Translations under genes and position numbers: made by a program
From: a virus
Direction: 5' to 3' (one strand)
Length of the DNA: 24,272 bases
Virus record (IMG/VR): IMGVR_UViG_3300032296_004068
Span: 1 to 24,272 of that record
The notes under the pieces: model-generated
Seen by the model: only the letters and a program-made list of their open reading frames with translations
What the model was told of the DNA's origin: nothing
Database searches by the model: none
Shown here: piece by piece, positions 7,810 through 15,943 of the stretch
Position numbering within the stretch: the stretch's first letter is position 1
Layout: each line of letters starts with the position of its first letter

Positions 7810-8805
7810 GTGACAAAGACATTGTTGGTAGATGGGGATAACCTATTTAAAATTGGATTTCATGGTGTCAAAGATTTGTATGATGCCAACAATCACATTG
7901 GTGGGATTTACCATTTCATTAATACTTTGAGGAAGTTTCTCGAAGAACATAATCATGATAGGGTGGTTGTTTTTTGGGACGGAGATTCAAATTCATCCAT
8001 AAGAAAATCCTTGTATCCTCAATATAAAGGGAATCGTCGTCAGGACATGAATGAATACAAATATGAATCTTACTTACAACAGAAGGCAAGAGTTAAGATG
8101 TATTTGGAAGAAGTTTTTGTTAGACAAGTTGAAATGCATGATAATGAGGCCGATGACTTAATTGCTGAATATTGCAAAACATCTCACAACGAGAAGATTA
8201 TTATTTTTTCCGCAGATAAAGACCTCACCCAACTTATATCAGAAAATGTAACCATCTATTCGCCCGTATCTAAAAGATACTTCAAGATGGGAGATAAAAT
8301 TACCATCAATAAGGTGGACATACCTCACCAAAATGTTTTATTGTGTAAAATTTTCACAGGTGATAAATCTGATAATATTGATGGTATCGAGGGATTAGGT
8401 GAAAAAACTTTGGTAAAATTATTCCCCCAAGTGCAGGATAAATCATGCACTGTCCAAGATATCCTTGATAATGCACGAAATATCGAGCAAAAGAAACTAC
8501 CAAAATCCTTACAAAATATTTTGACGGGACGGACAAAAAATGGTATACTTGGAGAAGAGTTTTATAAGTTAAATAAAAAAATTGTTGACCTTCAAAATCC
8601 TCTGATAACCGATGAAGGTAAAGAACTTGTAAAACAGATTCAAACCGATACCATTGACCCAACAGACAGAGGATATAAAAATTTAATGAGAATGATGATG
8701 GAAGATGGTTTATTTAAGTATCTTCCGAAAAATGATGAGGCTTGGGTAAATTTCCTAAAACCTTTCATGAAACTAACAAGAAAAGAAAAGAGAAACATCA
8801 AATAA
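7810..8805 (+). CDS. rnh: RNase H / 5'-3' exonuclease of the FEN family (T4 Rnh-like)
   Basis: The 331-residue product has the acidic metal-binding motifs of the FEN/PIN nuclease family in order: LLVDGDNLF (D8, D10), VVFWDGDSN with YPQYKGNR, NEADDLIAEY (E113, D115, D116), FSADKDLTQLI (D136, D138) and FTGDKSDNIDGIEGLGEKT (D185, D188 and the helix-hairpin-helix). T4 Rnh (305 residues) removes RNA primers and adjacent DNA from Okazaki fragments. The start is GTG at 7810, because a GTG there gives the conserved MTKTLLVDGDN beginning. The ATG two bases earlier is out of frame and is followed at once by TGA. The gene lies 20 bases after UvsX and 10 before the next gene. Confidence 0.9.
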   Translation: MTKTLLVDGDNLFKIGFHGVKDLYDANNHIGGIYHFINTLRKFLEEHNHDRVVVFWDGDSNSSIRKSLYPQYKGNRRQDMNEYKYESYLQQKARVKMYLEEVFVRQVEMHDNEADDLIAEYCKTSHNEKIIIFSADKDLTQLISENVTIYSPVSKRYFKMGDKITINKVDIPHQNVLLCKIFTGDKSDNIDGIEGLGEKTLVKLFPQVQDKSCTVQDILDNARNIEQKKLPKSLQNILTGRTKNGILGEEFYKLNKKIVDLQNPLITDEGKELVKQIQTDTIDPTDRGYKNLMRMMMEDGLFKYLPKNDEAWVNFLKPFMKLTRKEKRNIK

Positions 8806-8815
8806 AAACTAAACT

Positions 8816-9268
8816 ATGAAAGAACAAGACAGCACAAAAATGGAATTTCTTTTGACACTAAACGACAATATCGTAGTCCAAAGATTTTTCAATGTGAAGG
8901 GTTTCAACCCTCAAGCAAAAAACTCAATGGAGTTTTATGATTTCATCAAGAGACTAAAGGAATCTCTCCAATATGCTCTCAAAATGAAAACAGTTATCTA
9001 CATGATTGATAACAAAGAAGCAATCATGGATGACCCCAAAATCATGGAAACATCTCAAACAGATGGTCCTGAAATCTTTAACATCTTCGTAAAAGTTGGT
9101 GATGAGACAATTTGTCATAGAATTTTCGACGGAAAATTATTTCCACCAAAAGTTCGTTATACAGTTGATGTAAGACCATTTTTGAAAGAAGTGTTGAAAG
9201 AACTCACTGACATTTTTTCCGAAAAGGATTTATCTTACGATTATCTTGAATTTGACTTGAGAGACTGA
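8816..9268 (+). CDS. Conserved-looking hypothetical protein in the replication cluster
   Basis: The 150-residue soluble protein is not recognised. It has mixed alpha/beta character: a beta-rich start (MEFLLTLNDNIVVQRFFNVKGF), a central helix (FYDFIKRLKESLQYALKM), a second beta region with one cysteine (IFVKVGDETICHRIFDGKLFPP) and a C-terminal helix (FLKEVLKELTDIF) ending in acidic residues. There is no nuclease, helicase or zinc motif. It starts 10 bases after the RNase H-type gene with an A-rich leader (AAATAAAAACTAAACT) and ends 27 bases before the gp41-type helicase. T4 carries helicase loaders and small accessory factors near such genes, so a replisome accessory role is a guess from position only. 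Confidence 0.75.
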   Translation: MKEQDSTKMEFLLTLNDNIVVQRFFNVKGFNPQAKNSMEFYDFIKRLKESLQYALKMKTVIYMIDNKEAIMDDPKIMETSQTDGPEIFNIFVKVGDETICHRIFDGKLFPPKVRYTVDVRPFLKEVLKELTDIFSEKDLSYDYLEFDLRD

Positions 9269-9281
9269 ATATTTAAATAAA
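9269..9281 (+). promoter_or_regulatory. Candidate phage promoter motif (copy 3), upstream of the helicase gene
   Basis: ATATTTAAATAAA directly follows the previous stop codon and lies 14 bases before the helicase start at 9296. It is a looser copy of the repeated motif. A GAGGGG stretch at about 9284-9288 could act as a weak Shine-Dalgarno, which is unusual in this window. Confidence 0.3.
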
Positions 9282-9295
9282 TAGAGGGGTTTAGT

Positions 9296-10678
9296 ATGAA
9301 TAAAAATTTTGATTATTTAGGTAACACATTTCAGATACAGTTACTTAATCAAATTATAGAGGATAAAGATTTTTCATCATCAATCATTGATGTAATTGAA
9401 CCCTCGTATTTCGACAACAAATATTTCAAAATCATTCTACAAATGATTAAGGAGTATTATAAGAAGTATGAATCTTGCCCCAACTTTGAGACTTTGGAAC
9501 AAATCTCCAAGTCTGAGATTTCTCAAGAACTTGTCTTGAAGATTGTTTTGGACACTCTGAAACAAGTTAAAGATGCACCATTTGAAGGAACCTCATTTGT
9601 CCAAGAAAAGGCTCTGAAGTTTTGTAAACAACAAGAACTTCAAAAGGCAATGGACAAAGCTCAGAAAATTATTACTGAAGGTGATTTCGAATCCTACGAT
9701 AAGGTTGAAGGTTTGGTAAGAGATGCTCTACAAGTAGGTGAAATAGAAAAAAATGTGACAGACATTTTCACAGGACTTGATACCGTTTTGGAAGAAGATT
9801 ACAGACATCCTATTCCAATGGGTATTCCAGGAATTGACAAACTTCTCAAGGGAGGATTGGCTAAAGGTGAAATCGGAGTAATCCTGGCACCAACGGGAGT
9901 AGGTAAGACAACAATCTTGACAAAGATAGCGAATACAGCCTTCAATCTTGGATATAATGTTCTTCAGATATTCTTTGAGGATAACCCCAAAATCATTCAA
10001 AGAAAGCATTTCACTATTTGGACAGGAATTGCTCCCGACGAATTGTCTAACCACAGAGAGGAAGTCATGGGAAAGATAACCGAGATTAAAGAAACAATGC
10101 ATAACAAACTTGTTTTGAAAAAATTGGCATCTGATTCTATGACAATGAATCAAATCAAAAACCAAGTCAGAAAGATGATTGCTGAAGGAAATAAAATTGA
10201 TTTGATTATGTTGGACTATATCGATTGTATCCTTCCTGAAAGTAGTAGTAAGGATGAGTGGAAGGCGGAAGGTTCTGTGATGAGAGCATTCGAAGCTATG
10301 TGTCATGAGTTGAACATAGTTGGCTGGACCGCCACACAAGGTAATAGGTCCTCAATATCGTCCGAAGTTGTAACGACTGACCAAATGGGTGGTTCAATCA
10401 AAAAGGCTCAGGTTGGTCACGTAATCATCACTGTGGCAAAGACCCTCCAACAAAAGGAAATGAACTTAGCCACAATCGCAATTACCAAGTCAAGATTAGG
10501 TAAAGATGGTGTTGTATTCGAAAACTGCAAATTCAACAACGAGTTGTTAGAAATAGATACAGAATCTTCAATTACATTCTTGGGATTTGAAGAACAACAA
10601 GAAGAAAGAAAAAGAGATAGAGTTAAAGAACTTTTGGAAAAGAGAAAACAAAGAGAACAAACCCAAAAAACAAATTAA
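9296..10678 (+). CDS. 41: Replicative DNA helicase, T4 gp41 / DnaB-like
   Basis: The 460-residue protein fits gp41 (475 residues in T4). The N-terminal helical domain (about 1-110) has FQIQLLNQIIEDKDF and FKIILQMIKEYYKKY, as in DnaB-type helicases. The RecA-like motor domain begins with the GIPGIDKLLKGGLAKGE approach. Walker A is APTGVGKTT (198-206, K204). Walker B is IDLIMLDYID (D307). A later conserved stretch reads WTATQGNRSS and GSIKKAQVGHVIITVAKT. The C-terminus is a charged helix rich in E, K, R and Q. It forms a hexamer that unwinds the fork and couples to primase; no primase gene is visible here. It is the last gene of the replication run and is followed by a 133-base gap holding a hairpin and a promoter-like motif. 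Confidence 0.93.
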   Translation: MNKNFDYLGNTFQIQLLNQIIEDKDFSSSIIDVIEPSYFDNKYFKIILQMIKEYYKKYESCPNFETLEQISKSEISQELVLKIVLDTLKQVKDAPFEGTSFVQEKALKFCKQQELQKAMDKAQKIITEGDFESYDKVEGLVRDALQVGEIEKNVTDIFTGLDTVLEEDYRHPIPMGIPGIDKLLKGGLAKGEIGVILAPTGVGKTTILTKIANTAFNLGYNVLQIFFEDNPKIIQRKHFTIWTGIAPDELSNHREEVMGKITEIKETMHNKLVLKKLASDSMTMNQIKNQVRKMIAEGNKIDLIMLDYIDCILPESSSKDEWKAEGSVMRAFEAMCHELNIVGWTATQGNRSSISSEVVTTDQMGGSIKKAQVGHVIITVAKTLQQKEMNLATIAITKSRLGKDGVVFENCKFNNELLEIDTESSITFLGFEEQQEERKRDRVKELLEKRKQREQTQKTN

Positions 10679-10727
10679 TTAAATATCTACTTTTTTAGAA
10701 AAAAACTTATTTTTTTAACCAAATTTA

Positions 10728-10750
10728 ATGGTCGGTTTTAAGCCGACCAT
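10728..10750 (+). terminator. Perfect hairpin after the helicase gene, possible terminator
   Basis: ATGGTCGG (10728-10735) pairs with CCGACCAT (10743-10750) around TTTTAAG. It is the strongest structure in the 10679-10811 gap. The sequence after it is ATATTTAATAA, not a clean T-run, so termination would be weak. It may instead be an RNA-processing or regulatory hairpin. The rest of the gap is A and T runs plus the motif and leader listed separately. Confidence 0.5.
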
Positions 10751-10766
10751 ATATTTAATAATAAAA
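10750..10766 (+). promoter_or_regulatory. Candidate phage promoter motif (copy 4), upstream of the reductase gene
   Basis: TATATTTAATAATAAAA starts at the last base of the 10728-10750 hairpin and lies 45 bases before the reductase start. It is nearly identical to copies 1 and 2. Of all copies it gives the longest leader. Confidence 0.42.
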
Positions 10767-10795
10767 TCGACGATTTTTTTAATAAAAATTAATTC

Positions 10796-10811
10796 CCTAA
10801 AAATTTAAAAA
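10796..10811 (+). promoter_or_regulatory. A-rich translation initiation leader of the reductase gene
   Basis: CCTAAAAATTTAAAAA immediately precedes the ATG at 10812. It closely matches the leader of the SSB gene (5667-5681) and, like it, has no Shine-Dalgarno. Confidence 0.45.
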
Positions 10812-12668
10812 ATGGACATTTCGAACAGAATACTCTCGGACATTACAGTGTATATGAAATACGCAAAATACATGCCAGAGTTGAAGAGAAGAGAAACGTG
10901 GCAAGAGTTAGTCACAAGAAACATGGAGATGCATATCAAAAAGTATCCCCAATTAGAACAAGAAATTCGTGAGAACTACAAGTATGTTTACAAGAAACAA
11001 GTATTACCTTCAATGAGGTCAATGCAGTTTGCTGGTAAACCAATTGAAATCTCACCCAATAGAATTTACAACTGTGCATATGCACCTGTTGATGATTGGA
11101 GAGTTTTTTCTGAAATCATGTTCTTATTACTCGGTGGAACTGGGGTAGGATATTCTGTTCAGAAACATCATGTTGACCAACTTCCTGAAATCAGAAAACC
11201 AAGTAGAGATAGAGGTAGAAGATGGTTGGTTGCTGACTCAATCGAAGGATGGGCTGACGCTGTAAAAGTTTTAGTTAAAACTTATTTTTATGGTGGTTCA
11301 CACATAATTTTCGATTTCAGTGACATCAGACCAAAAGGGGCAAGACTTGTTACTTCAGGTGGAAAAGCTCCTGGTCCTCAACCACTTAAAGAATGTTTGA
11401 TAAAACTTGAAGGTATCTTGGAATCAAAACAAGATGGTGAAAAATTAAAACCAATCGAAGTTCACGACATGGTTTGTCACATCGCAGACGCAGTCCTCGC
11501 GGGTGGTATCAGAAGAGCGGCTCTTATTTCATTATTCTCTGCAACTGATGAGGAAATGATTGGTTGTAAGAGTGGTTCTTGGTGGGAAACAAATCCACAA
11601 AGAGGAAGAAGTAATAACTCAGCGGTTCTCATGAGACACAAAATCACCAAAGATTATTTCATGGACCTTTGGAAAAGAATTGAAGCAAGTGGAGCGGGAG
11701 AACCTGGAATCTACTTGAGTAACGACAAAGATTGGGGGACTAACCCTTGTTGCGAAATTGCTTTGAGACCTTTCCAATTCTGCAATCTAACAGAGGTAAA
11801 CGTATCGAATGTTGTCTCTCAAGAAGACTACGAAGACCGAGTAAAGGCGGCTTCTTTCATAGGAACACTTCAAGCAGGATATACTAATTTCCATTACTTG
11901 AGACCTATTTGGCAAAGAACAACCGAAAAAGATGCATTGATTGGTATCTCGATGACGGGAATCGGTTCAGGGGCAGTTCTTGGTTTGAATATGAAATCTG
12001 CTGGAAAAGTTGTAAAAGAAGAAAACAAAAGAGTTGCTGAATTATTGAAAATTAATCCAGCAGCAAGAACAACAACTGTTAAACCCGCAGGAACTACATC
12101 CCTTACATTAGGAACATCAAGTGGTATCCACGCATGGCATAACGATTATTATATCAGAAGAATTAGAGTTGGTAAAAATGAGGCAATATATTCCTATCTT
12201 GCAACAAACCATCCCGAGTTAGTTGAAGATGAATACTTTAGACCTCACGATACTGCAGTAATCGGAATCCCACAGAAAGCACCTGAAGGGTCTATCTTGA
12301 GAAATGAATCACCAATTCAACTTTTAGAAAGAGTTAAGAAGGTTCAACAAGAATGGATTAAACCAGGACATAGAAGTGGTTCAAATGCACATAATGTTTC
12401 TGCTACGGTTTCAATTAGAGAACATGAGTGGCCTGCAGTTGGTGAATGGATGTGGGAAAACAAAGAATACTATAACGGTCTTTCGGTTCTTCCGTATGAT
12501 GGAGGAACATATATCCAAGCTCCTTTCTCTGATTGCACAAAAGAAGAATATGAGAAATTGATGGAGACATTACATGAAGTCGATTTATCAAAAATTGTAG
12601 AATTAGATGATGATACAGATTTGAGTGGTGAATTGGCTTGTAGTGGAGCGGGATGCGTACTTGTATAA
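10812..12668 (+). CDS. nrdJ: Adenosylcobalamin-dependent (class II) ribonucleotide reductase
   Basis: The 618-residue enzyme reduces ribonucleotides to deoxyribonucleotides using coenzyme B12, supplying phage DNA synthesis. It resembles the monomeric ribonucleoside-triphosphate reductase type of Lactobacillus leichmannii. YNCAYAP places the first redox cysteine at C88. NPCCEIALRPFQFCNLTE gives C313, E315 and C324, matching the spacing of C408, E410 and C419 in that enzyme. KPAGTTSLTLGTSSGIH is the glycine-rich substrate-phosphate loop. The C-terminus ends in a C-x4-C pair (C610, C615; CSGAGC) that would re-reduce the active site. Other core motifs are FLLLGGTGVGYSVQ and GGIRRAALIS. At 618 residues it is compact (about 739 in L. 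leichmannii). No radical-generating small subunit gene is near, as expected for class II. It has its own leader, promoter-like motif and terminator. Confidence 0.93.
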   Translation: MDISNRILSDITVYMKYAKYMPELKRRETWQELVTRNMEMHIKKYPQLEQEIRENYKYVYKKQVLPSMRSMQFAGKPIEISPNRIYNCAYAPVDDWRVFSEIMFLLLGGTGVGYSVQKHHVDQLPEIRKPSRDRGRRWLVADSIEGWADAVKVLVKTYFYGGSHIIFDFSDIRPKGARLVTSGGKAPGPQPLKECLIKLEGILESKQDGEKLKPIEVHDMVCHIADAVLAGGIRRAALISLFSATDEEMIGCKSGSWWETNPQRGRSNNSAVLMRHKITKDYFMDLWKRIEASGAGEPGIYLSNDKDWGTNPCCEIALRPFQFCNLTEVNVSNVVSQEDYEDRVKAASFIGTLQAGYTNFHYLRPIWQRTTEKDALIGISMTGIGSGAVLGLNMKSAGKVVKEENKRVAELLKINPAARTTTVKPAGTTSLTLGTSSGIHAWHNDYYIRRIRVGKNEAIYSYLATNHPELVEDEYFRPHDTAVIGIPQKAPEGSILRNESPIQLLERVKKVQQEWIKPGHRSGSNAHNVSATVSIREHEWPAVGEWMWENKEYYNGLSVLPYDGGTYIQAPFSDCTKEEYEKLMETLHEVDLSKIVELDDDTDLSGELACSGAGCVLV

Positions 12669-12687
12669 AAATTTCAAAATCTAAAAT

Positions 12688-12715
12688 AAAGGGGACCATG
12701 TTGTCCCCTTTTTTT
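12688..12715 (+). terminator. Rho-independent terminator after the reductase gene
   Basis: AAAGGGGAC (12688-12696) pairs with GTCCCCTTT (12703-12711) around CATGTT, continuing into a seven-base T-run (12709-12715). It lies 20 bases after the stop at 12668. Confidence 0.9.
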
Positions 12716-12731
12716 CATTTCACAACAACCA

Positions 12732-12750
12732 CATATTTATTATAAAAAAG
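12732..12750 (+). promoter_or_regulatory. Candidate phage promoter motif (copy 5), upstream of the HNH gene
   Basis: CATATTTATTATAAAAAAG lies 8 bases before the HNH start codon at 12759, just downstream of the reductase terminator. This gives the HNH gene its own transcription start if the motif is a promoter. Confidence 0.4.
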
Positions 12751-12758
12751 ATTGTGAA

Positions 12759-13515
<757 letters not shown>

Positions 13516-13521
13516 ACCAAG

Positions 13522-13536
13522 TATATTTATGTCTAT
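13522..13536 (+). promoter_or_regulatory. Candidate phage promoter motif (copy 6), abutting the gp25 start
   Basis: TATATTTATGTCTAT ends at the base before the ATG of the gp25-type gene. If this is a promoter, the transcript would be leaderless or nearly so. Alternatively the motif has a role in translation here. Confidence 0.35.
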
Positions 13537-14010
13537 ATGGCAGAAGGTATCACATATGGTTTAAATTTCCCATTTCAAGATTCTGTAAGAGGGGACTATC
13601 TTCAACTCACCGAATTTGAATCTCAACAAATAAGGTCAGATTTAATCCATTTACTATTAACAAGAAAAGGGTCGAGATACTTTTTACCAGATTTTGGTAC
13701 TAGATTATATGAGTTTATATTCGAACCTTTAGATGGATTAACATTTGATTCTATTGAGGCAGATATAAGAGATTCCGTCCAAAGATACATGCCAAACCTT
13801 CTTATAAATCAAATAACAATAGAACCTTTGAATCTTGAAGAAGAGGCAGGATATTCAACAAATTTAGATAATGCAGACACAGGAAGACTTTATGACATTT
13901 ATAGAGTTCCTGGTAAAGGGACAAGTGAATACACTGCAAAAATCAAAATAGATTATTCCACCACTAAACAAACATTTGCTCAAAGCGATTTTGTAATTAT
14001 CAATATTTAA
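13537..14010 (+). CDS. 25: Baseplate wedge protein, T4 gp25-like
   Basis: The 157-residue protein belongs to the GPW/gp25 family. It shows the N-terminal GLNFPFQDSVRGD segment, LLLTRKGSRYFLPDFGTRLYEFIFEPLD (about 39-66), which matches the family pattern of T-x2-G-x-R followed by P-x-F-G and FEP, and later ADIRDSVQRYMPNLLINQITIEPL. In T4, gp25 sits in the baseplate wedge core with gp6 and gp53 and helps start sheath assembly; relatives occur in type VI secretion (TssE) and other contractile systems. It starts at an ATG immediately after a promoter-like motif. The next gene starts 5 bases after its stop, and that gene is gp6, the same order as in other contractile-tail phages. Confidence 0.9.
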   Translation: MAEGITYGLNFPFQDSVRGDYLQLTEFESQQIRSDLIHLLLTRKGSRYFLPDFGTRLYEFIFEPLDGLTFDSIEADIRDSVQRYMPNLLINQITIEPLNLEEEAGYSTNLDNADTGRLYDIYRVPGKGTSEYTAKIKIDYSTTKQTFAQSDFVIINI

Positions 14011-14015
14011 ATTAG

Positions 14016-15854
14016 ATGGCAAATCGTCAAATATCTTATACTACCCGTGATTTCCAAGCATTAAGAACAGAGTTACAAAACTATGTTAGAACTTATTATC
14101 CCGATTTAATTCAGGATTTTAATGATGCCTCCGTGTTTTCTGTTTTCTTGGATTTGAACGCTGCAATCGGAGACAACTTGAACTATCAAATCGATAGAAG
14201 TATTCAGGAAACCGTCTTACAATATGCCCAACAGAAATCATCCATTTACAATATTGCCAGAACTTATGGTCTGAAAATACCGGGTCAAAGACCATCAGTT
14301 GCATTAGTGGACTTTTCAATTACAGTTCCAGCGTTTGGAGATAAAGAAGATGAAAGATATCTTGGGATTCTACAAAGGGGTTCTCAAATAATAGGGGCGG
14401 GAATAGTTTTCGAGAATGTAAATGACATCGATTTTTCCTCACCATATAATTCATTAGGAGAATTAAATAGATTGAAGATTCCGAACTTTAACGCTAACGG
14501 AACTTTGGTCAATTACACAATTACCAAAAGAGAAATTGTTGTCAACGGAATAACTAAAGTTTTCAAAAGAGTTATTACACCAAATGATGTTAGACCTTTC
14601 TTTGAATTATTTTTACCTGAAAAGAATGTTTTAGGTATTACAAGTGTGTTATTAAAGAATGGAACAAGCTATACAAATGTGCCTACTACATCAGAATTTT
14701 TAGGGGTGGCTAATAGATGGTATGAAGTTGATGCTTTAGCGGAAGATAGAATTTTTGTTGAAGACCCAACAAAAGTTTCAGACCAACCTGGTGTAAAAGT
14801 CGGTAGATATATTCAAACACAAAATCGTTTCATTTCTGAATTTACAGCCGAAGGTTTTAAGAAATTGACTTTTGGAGGAGGAACAAATACCGCACAAGAT
14901 GCTTTAGACCAATTTACTACGTTGGGAACTACTTTAGATATACAAAAATATTCAAATAATATTTCTTTGGGTGCAACACTCTCACCGAATTCAACGTTGT
15001 TTATACAATACAGAGTTGGTGGTGGATTAGCAACAAATTTAGGAACCAACGTTATAAATCAAGTCGGAACAATATCTTTCTTTGTCAACGGTCCATCGGA
15101 AAACACAAACTCATCAGTTGTAAACTCATTGAGGTGTACTAATGTAACTGCAGCAATTGGAGGTGCGGGAGTTCCATCAATTGAAGAAGTAAGAAATTAT
15201 GTATCCTTCAATTTCTCGGCCCAAAAGAGAGCAGTAACCGTTCAGGATTATGAGGCGATTATAAGAAATATGCCATCACAATTTGGAGCACCCGCAAAAG
15301 TATCAGTTACTGAAAATGATAACAAAATACTTATCCAAATTCTCTCTTATGATTCTTCAGGAAAGCTGTCCAATATAGTATCAAACACCTTGAAACAAAA
15401 TATTGCAAATTATTTGTCAAATTATAGAATGATGAATGATTATATCTCAATATTCAGTGCTCAAGTAATCGACTTAAGTGTAGATATTTCTTTAATTTTG
15501 GATTCGGCTCAAAACTCGGGTCAAGTAATCACAGATGTGATTAATAGAATTTCTTCTTTCTTCAATCCACAAATAAGACAACTTGGTCAGAATGTTAACT
15601 TGTCGGAGTTGAAAAGCATAATTCAAAATCAAAATGGAGTCTTGAGTGTTGCTAATTTGGAGATTTACAACGAGGTAGGTGGTCAATATTCATCATCGGA
15701 AACTTCAATGCAATATGCAGATGAAGAAACAAAGTTAATCAAACCTGTAGACGACACAATATTTGCACAACCAAATCAGGTTTATCAAATAAGATATCCG
15801 AATAAGGATATTAGAGTATCTGTTAAGAACTTCCAATCTACAACATTCTCCTAA
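14016..15854 (+). CDS. 6: Baseplate wedge protein, T4 gp6-like (gpJ family)
   Basis: The 612-residue protein has the gp6-type N-terminus: ISYTTRDFQALRTELQNYVRTYYPDL, then DFNDASVFSVFLDLNAAIGDNLNYQIDRSIQETVLQYA, then IYNIARTYGLKIPGQRPS. The C-terminal half has the baseplate J-like region with SIEEVRNYVSFNFSAQKRAVTVQDYEAIIRNMPSQFGAPAKVSV. T4 gp6 (660 residues) forms the ring that joins the wedges of the baseplate and works with gp25 and gp7. Two residue blocks rich in N and T lie between these parts. Immediately downstream is an 89-base gap with a hairpin, a promoter-like motif and the start of the 1615-residue gene. The call is very secure from motif order, length and neighbour. Confidence 0.92.
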   Translation: MANRQISYTTRDFQALRTELQNYVRTYYPDLIQDFNDASVFSVFLDLNAAIGDNLNYQIDRSIQETVLQYAQQKSSIYNIARTYGLKIPGQRPSVALVDFSITVPAFGDKEDERYLGILQRGSQIIGAGIVFENVNDIDFSSPYNSLGELNRLKIPNFNANGTLVNYTITKREIVVNGITKVFKRVITPNDVRPFFELFLPEKNVLGITSVLLKNGTSYTNVPTTSEFLGVANRWYEVDALAEDRIFVEDPTKVSDQPGVKVGRYIQTQNRFISEFTAEGFKKLTFGGGTNTAQDALDQFTTLGTTLDIQKYSNNISLGATLSPNSTLFIQYRVGGGLATNLGTNVINQVGTISFFVNGPSENTNSSVVNSLRCTNVTAAIGGAGVPSIEEVRNYVSFNFSAQKRAVTVQDYEAIIRNMPSQFGAPAKVSVTENDNKILIQILSYDSSGKLSNIVSNTLKQNIANYLSNYRMMNDYISIFSAQVIDLSVDISLILDSAQNSGQVITDVINRISSFFNPQIRQLGQNVNLSELKSIIQNQNGVLSVANLEIYNEVGGQYSSSETSMQYADEETKLIKPVDDTIFAQPNQVYQIRYPNKDIRVSVKNFQSTTFS

Positions 15855-15887
15855 CTTATTTATTTATTACATTAAGAACTTATAATT

Positions 15888-15920
15888 TAATGGCGTGGGT
15901 TTGGTAAAAATTACGCATTA
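15888..15920 (+). other. Hairpin between the gp6 gene and the 1615-residue gene
   Basis: TAAT (15888-15891) and GCGT (15893-15896) pair with ACGC (15913-15916) and ATTA (15917-15920), leaving one bulged G (15892) and a 16-base loop. There is no T-run after it; TATTTATA follows. It could be a weak terminator or a regulatory hairpin. Confidence 0.3.
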
Positions 15921-15921
15921 A

Positions 15922-15936
15922 CTATTTATAACAAAA
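15922..15936 (+). promoter_or_regulatory. Candidate phage promoter motif (copy 7)
   Basis: CTATTTATAACAAAA lies 7 bases before the start of the 1615-residue gene (15944). Like copy 1 it contains TATTTATA. It follows the hairpin at 15888-15920. Confidence 0.38.
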
Positions 15937-15943
15937 GGTCTTA

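Noticed and set aside
7808-7810. ATG at 7808 as the start of the RNase H-type gene
   Set aside because: It is in a different frame and followed by TGA; GTG at 7810 gives the conserved metal-binding N-terminus.
9728-10339. 203-codon reverse-strand open frame opposite the helicase gene
   Set aside because: It lies entirely inside a secure gp41-like gene, has no promoter-like motif or sensible start region, and its translation is an irregular mix rich in Cys, His and Phe.
10679-10727. T and A runs after the helicase gene as a separate terminator
   Set aside because: No GC-containing stem is present; the runs could pair only as A-T, which is too weak to call.
15856-15876. TTATTTATTTATTAC as an additional promoter motif or short repeat
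   Set aside because: It is a simple AT-rich stretch, lacks the AATAAAA-like second half and is farther from the start than the better copy at 15922.
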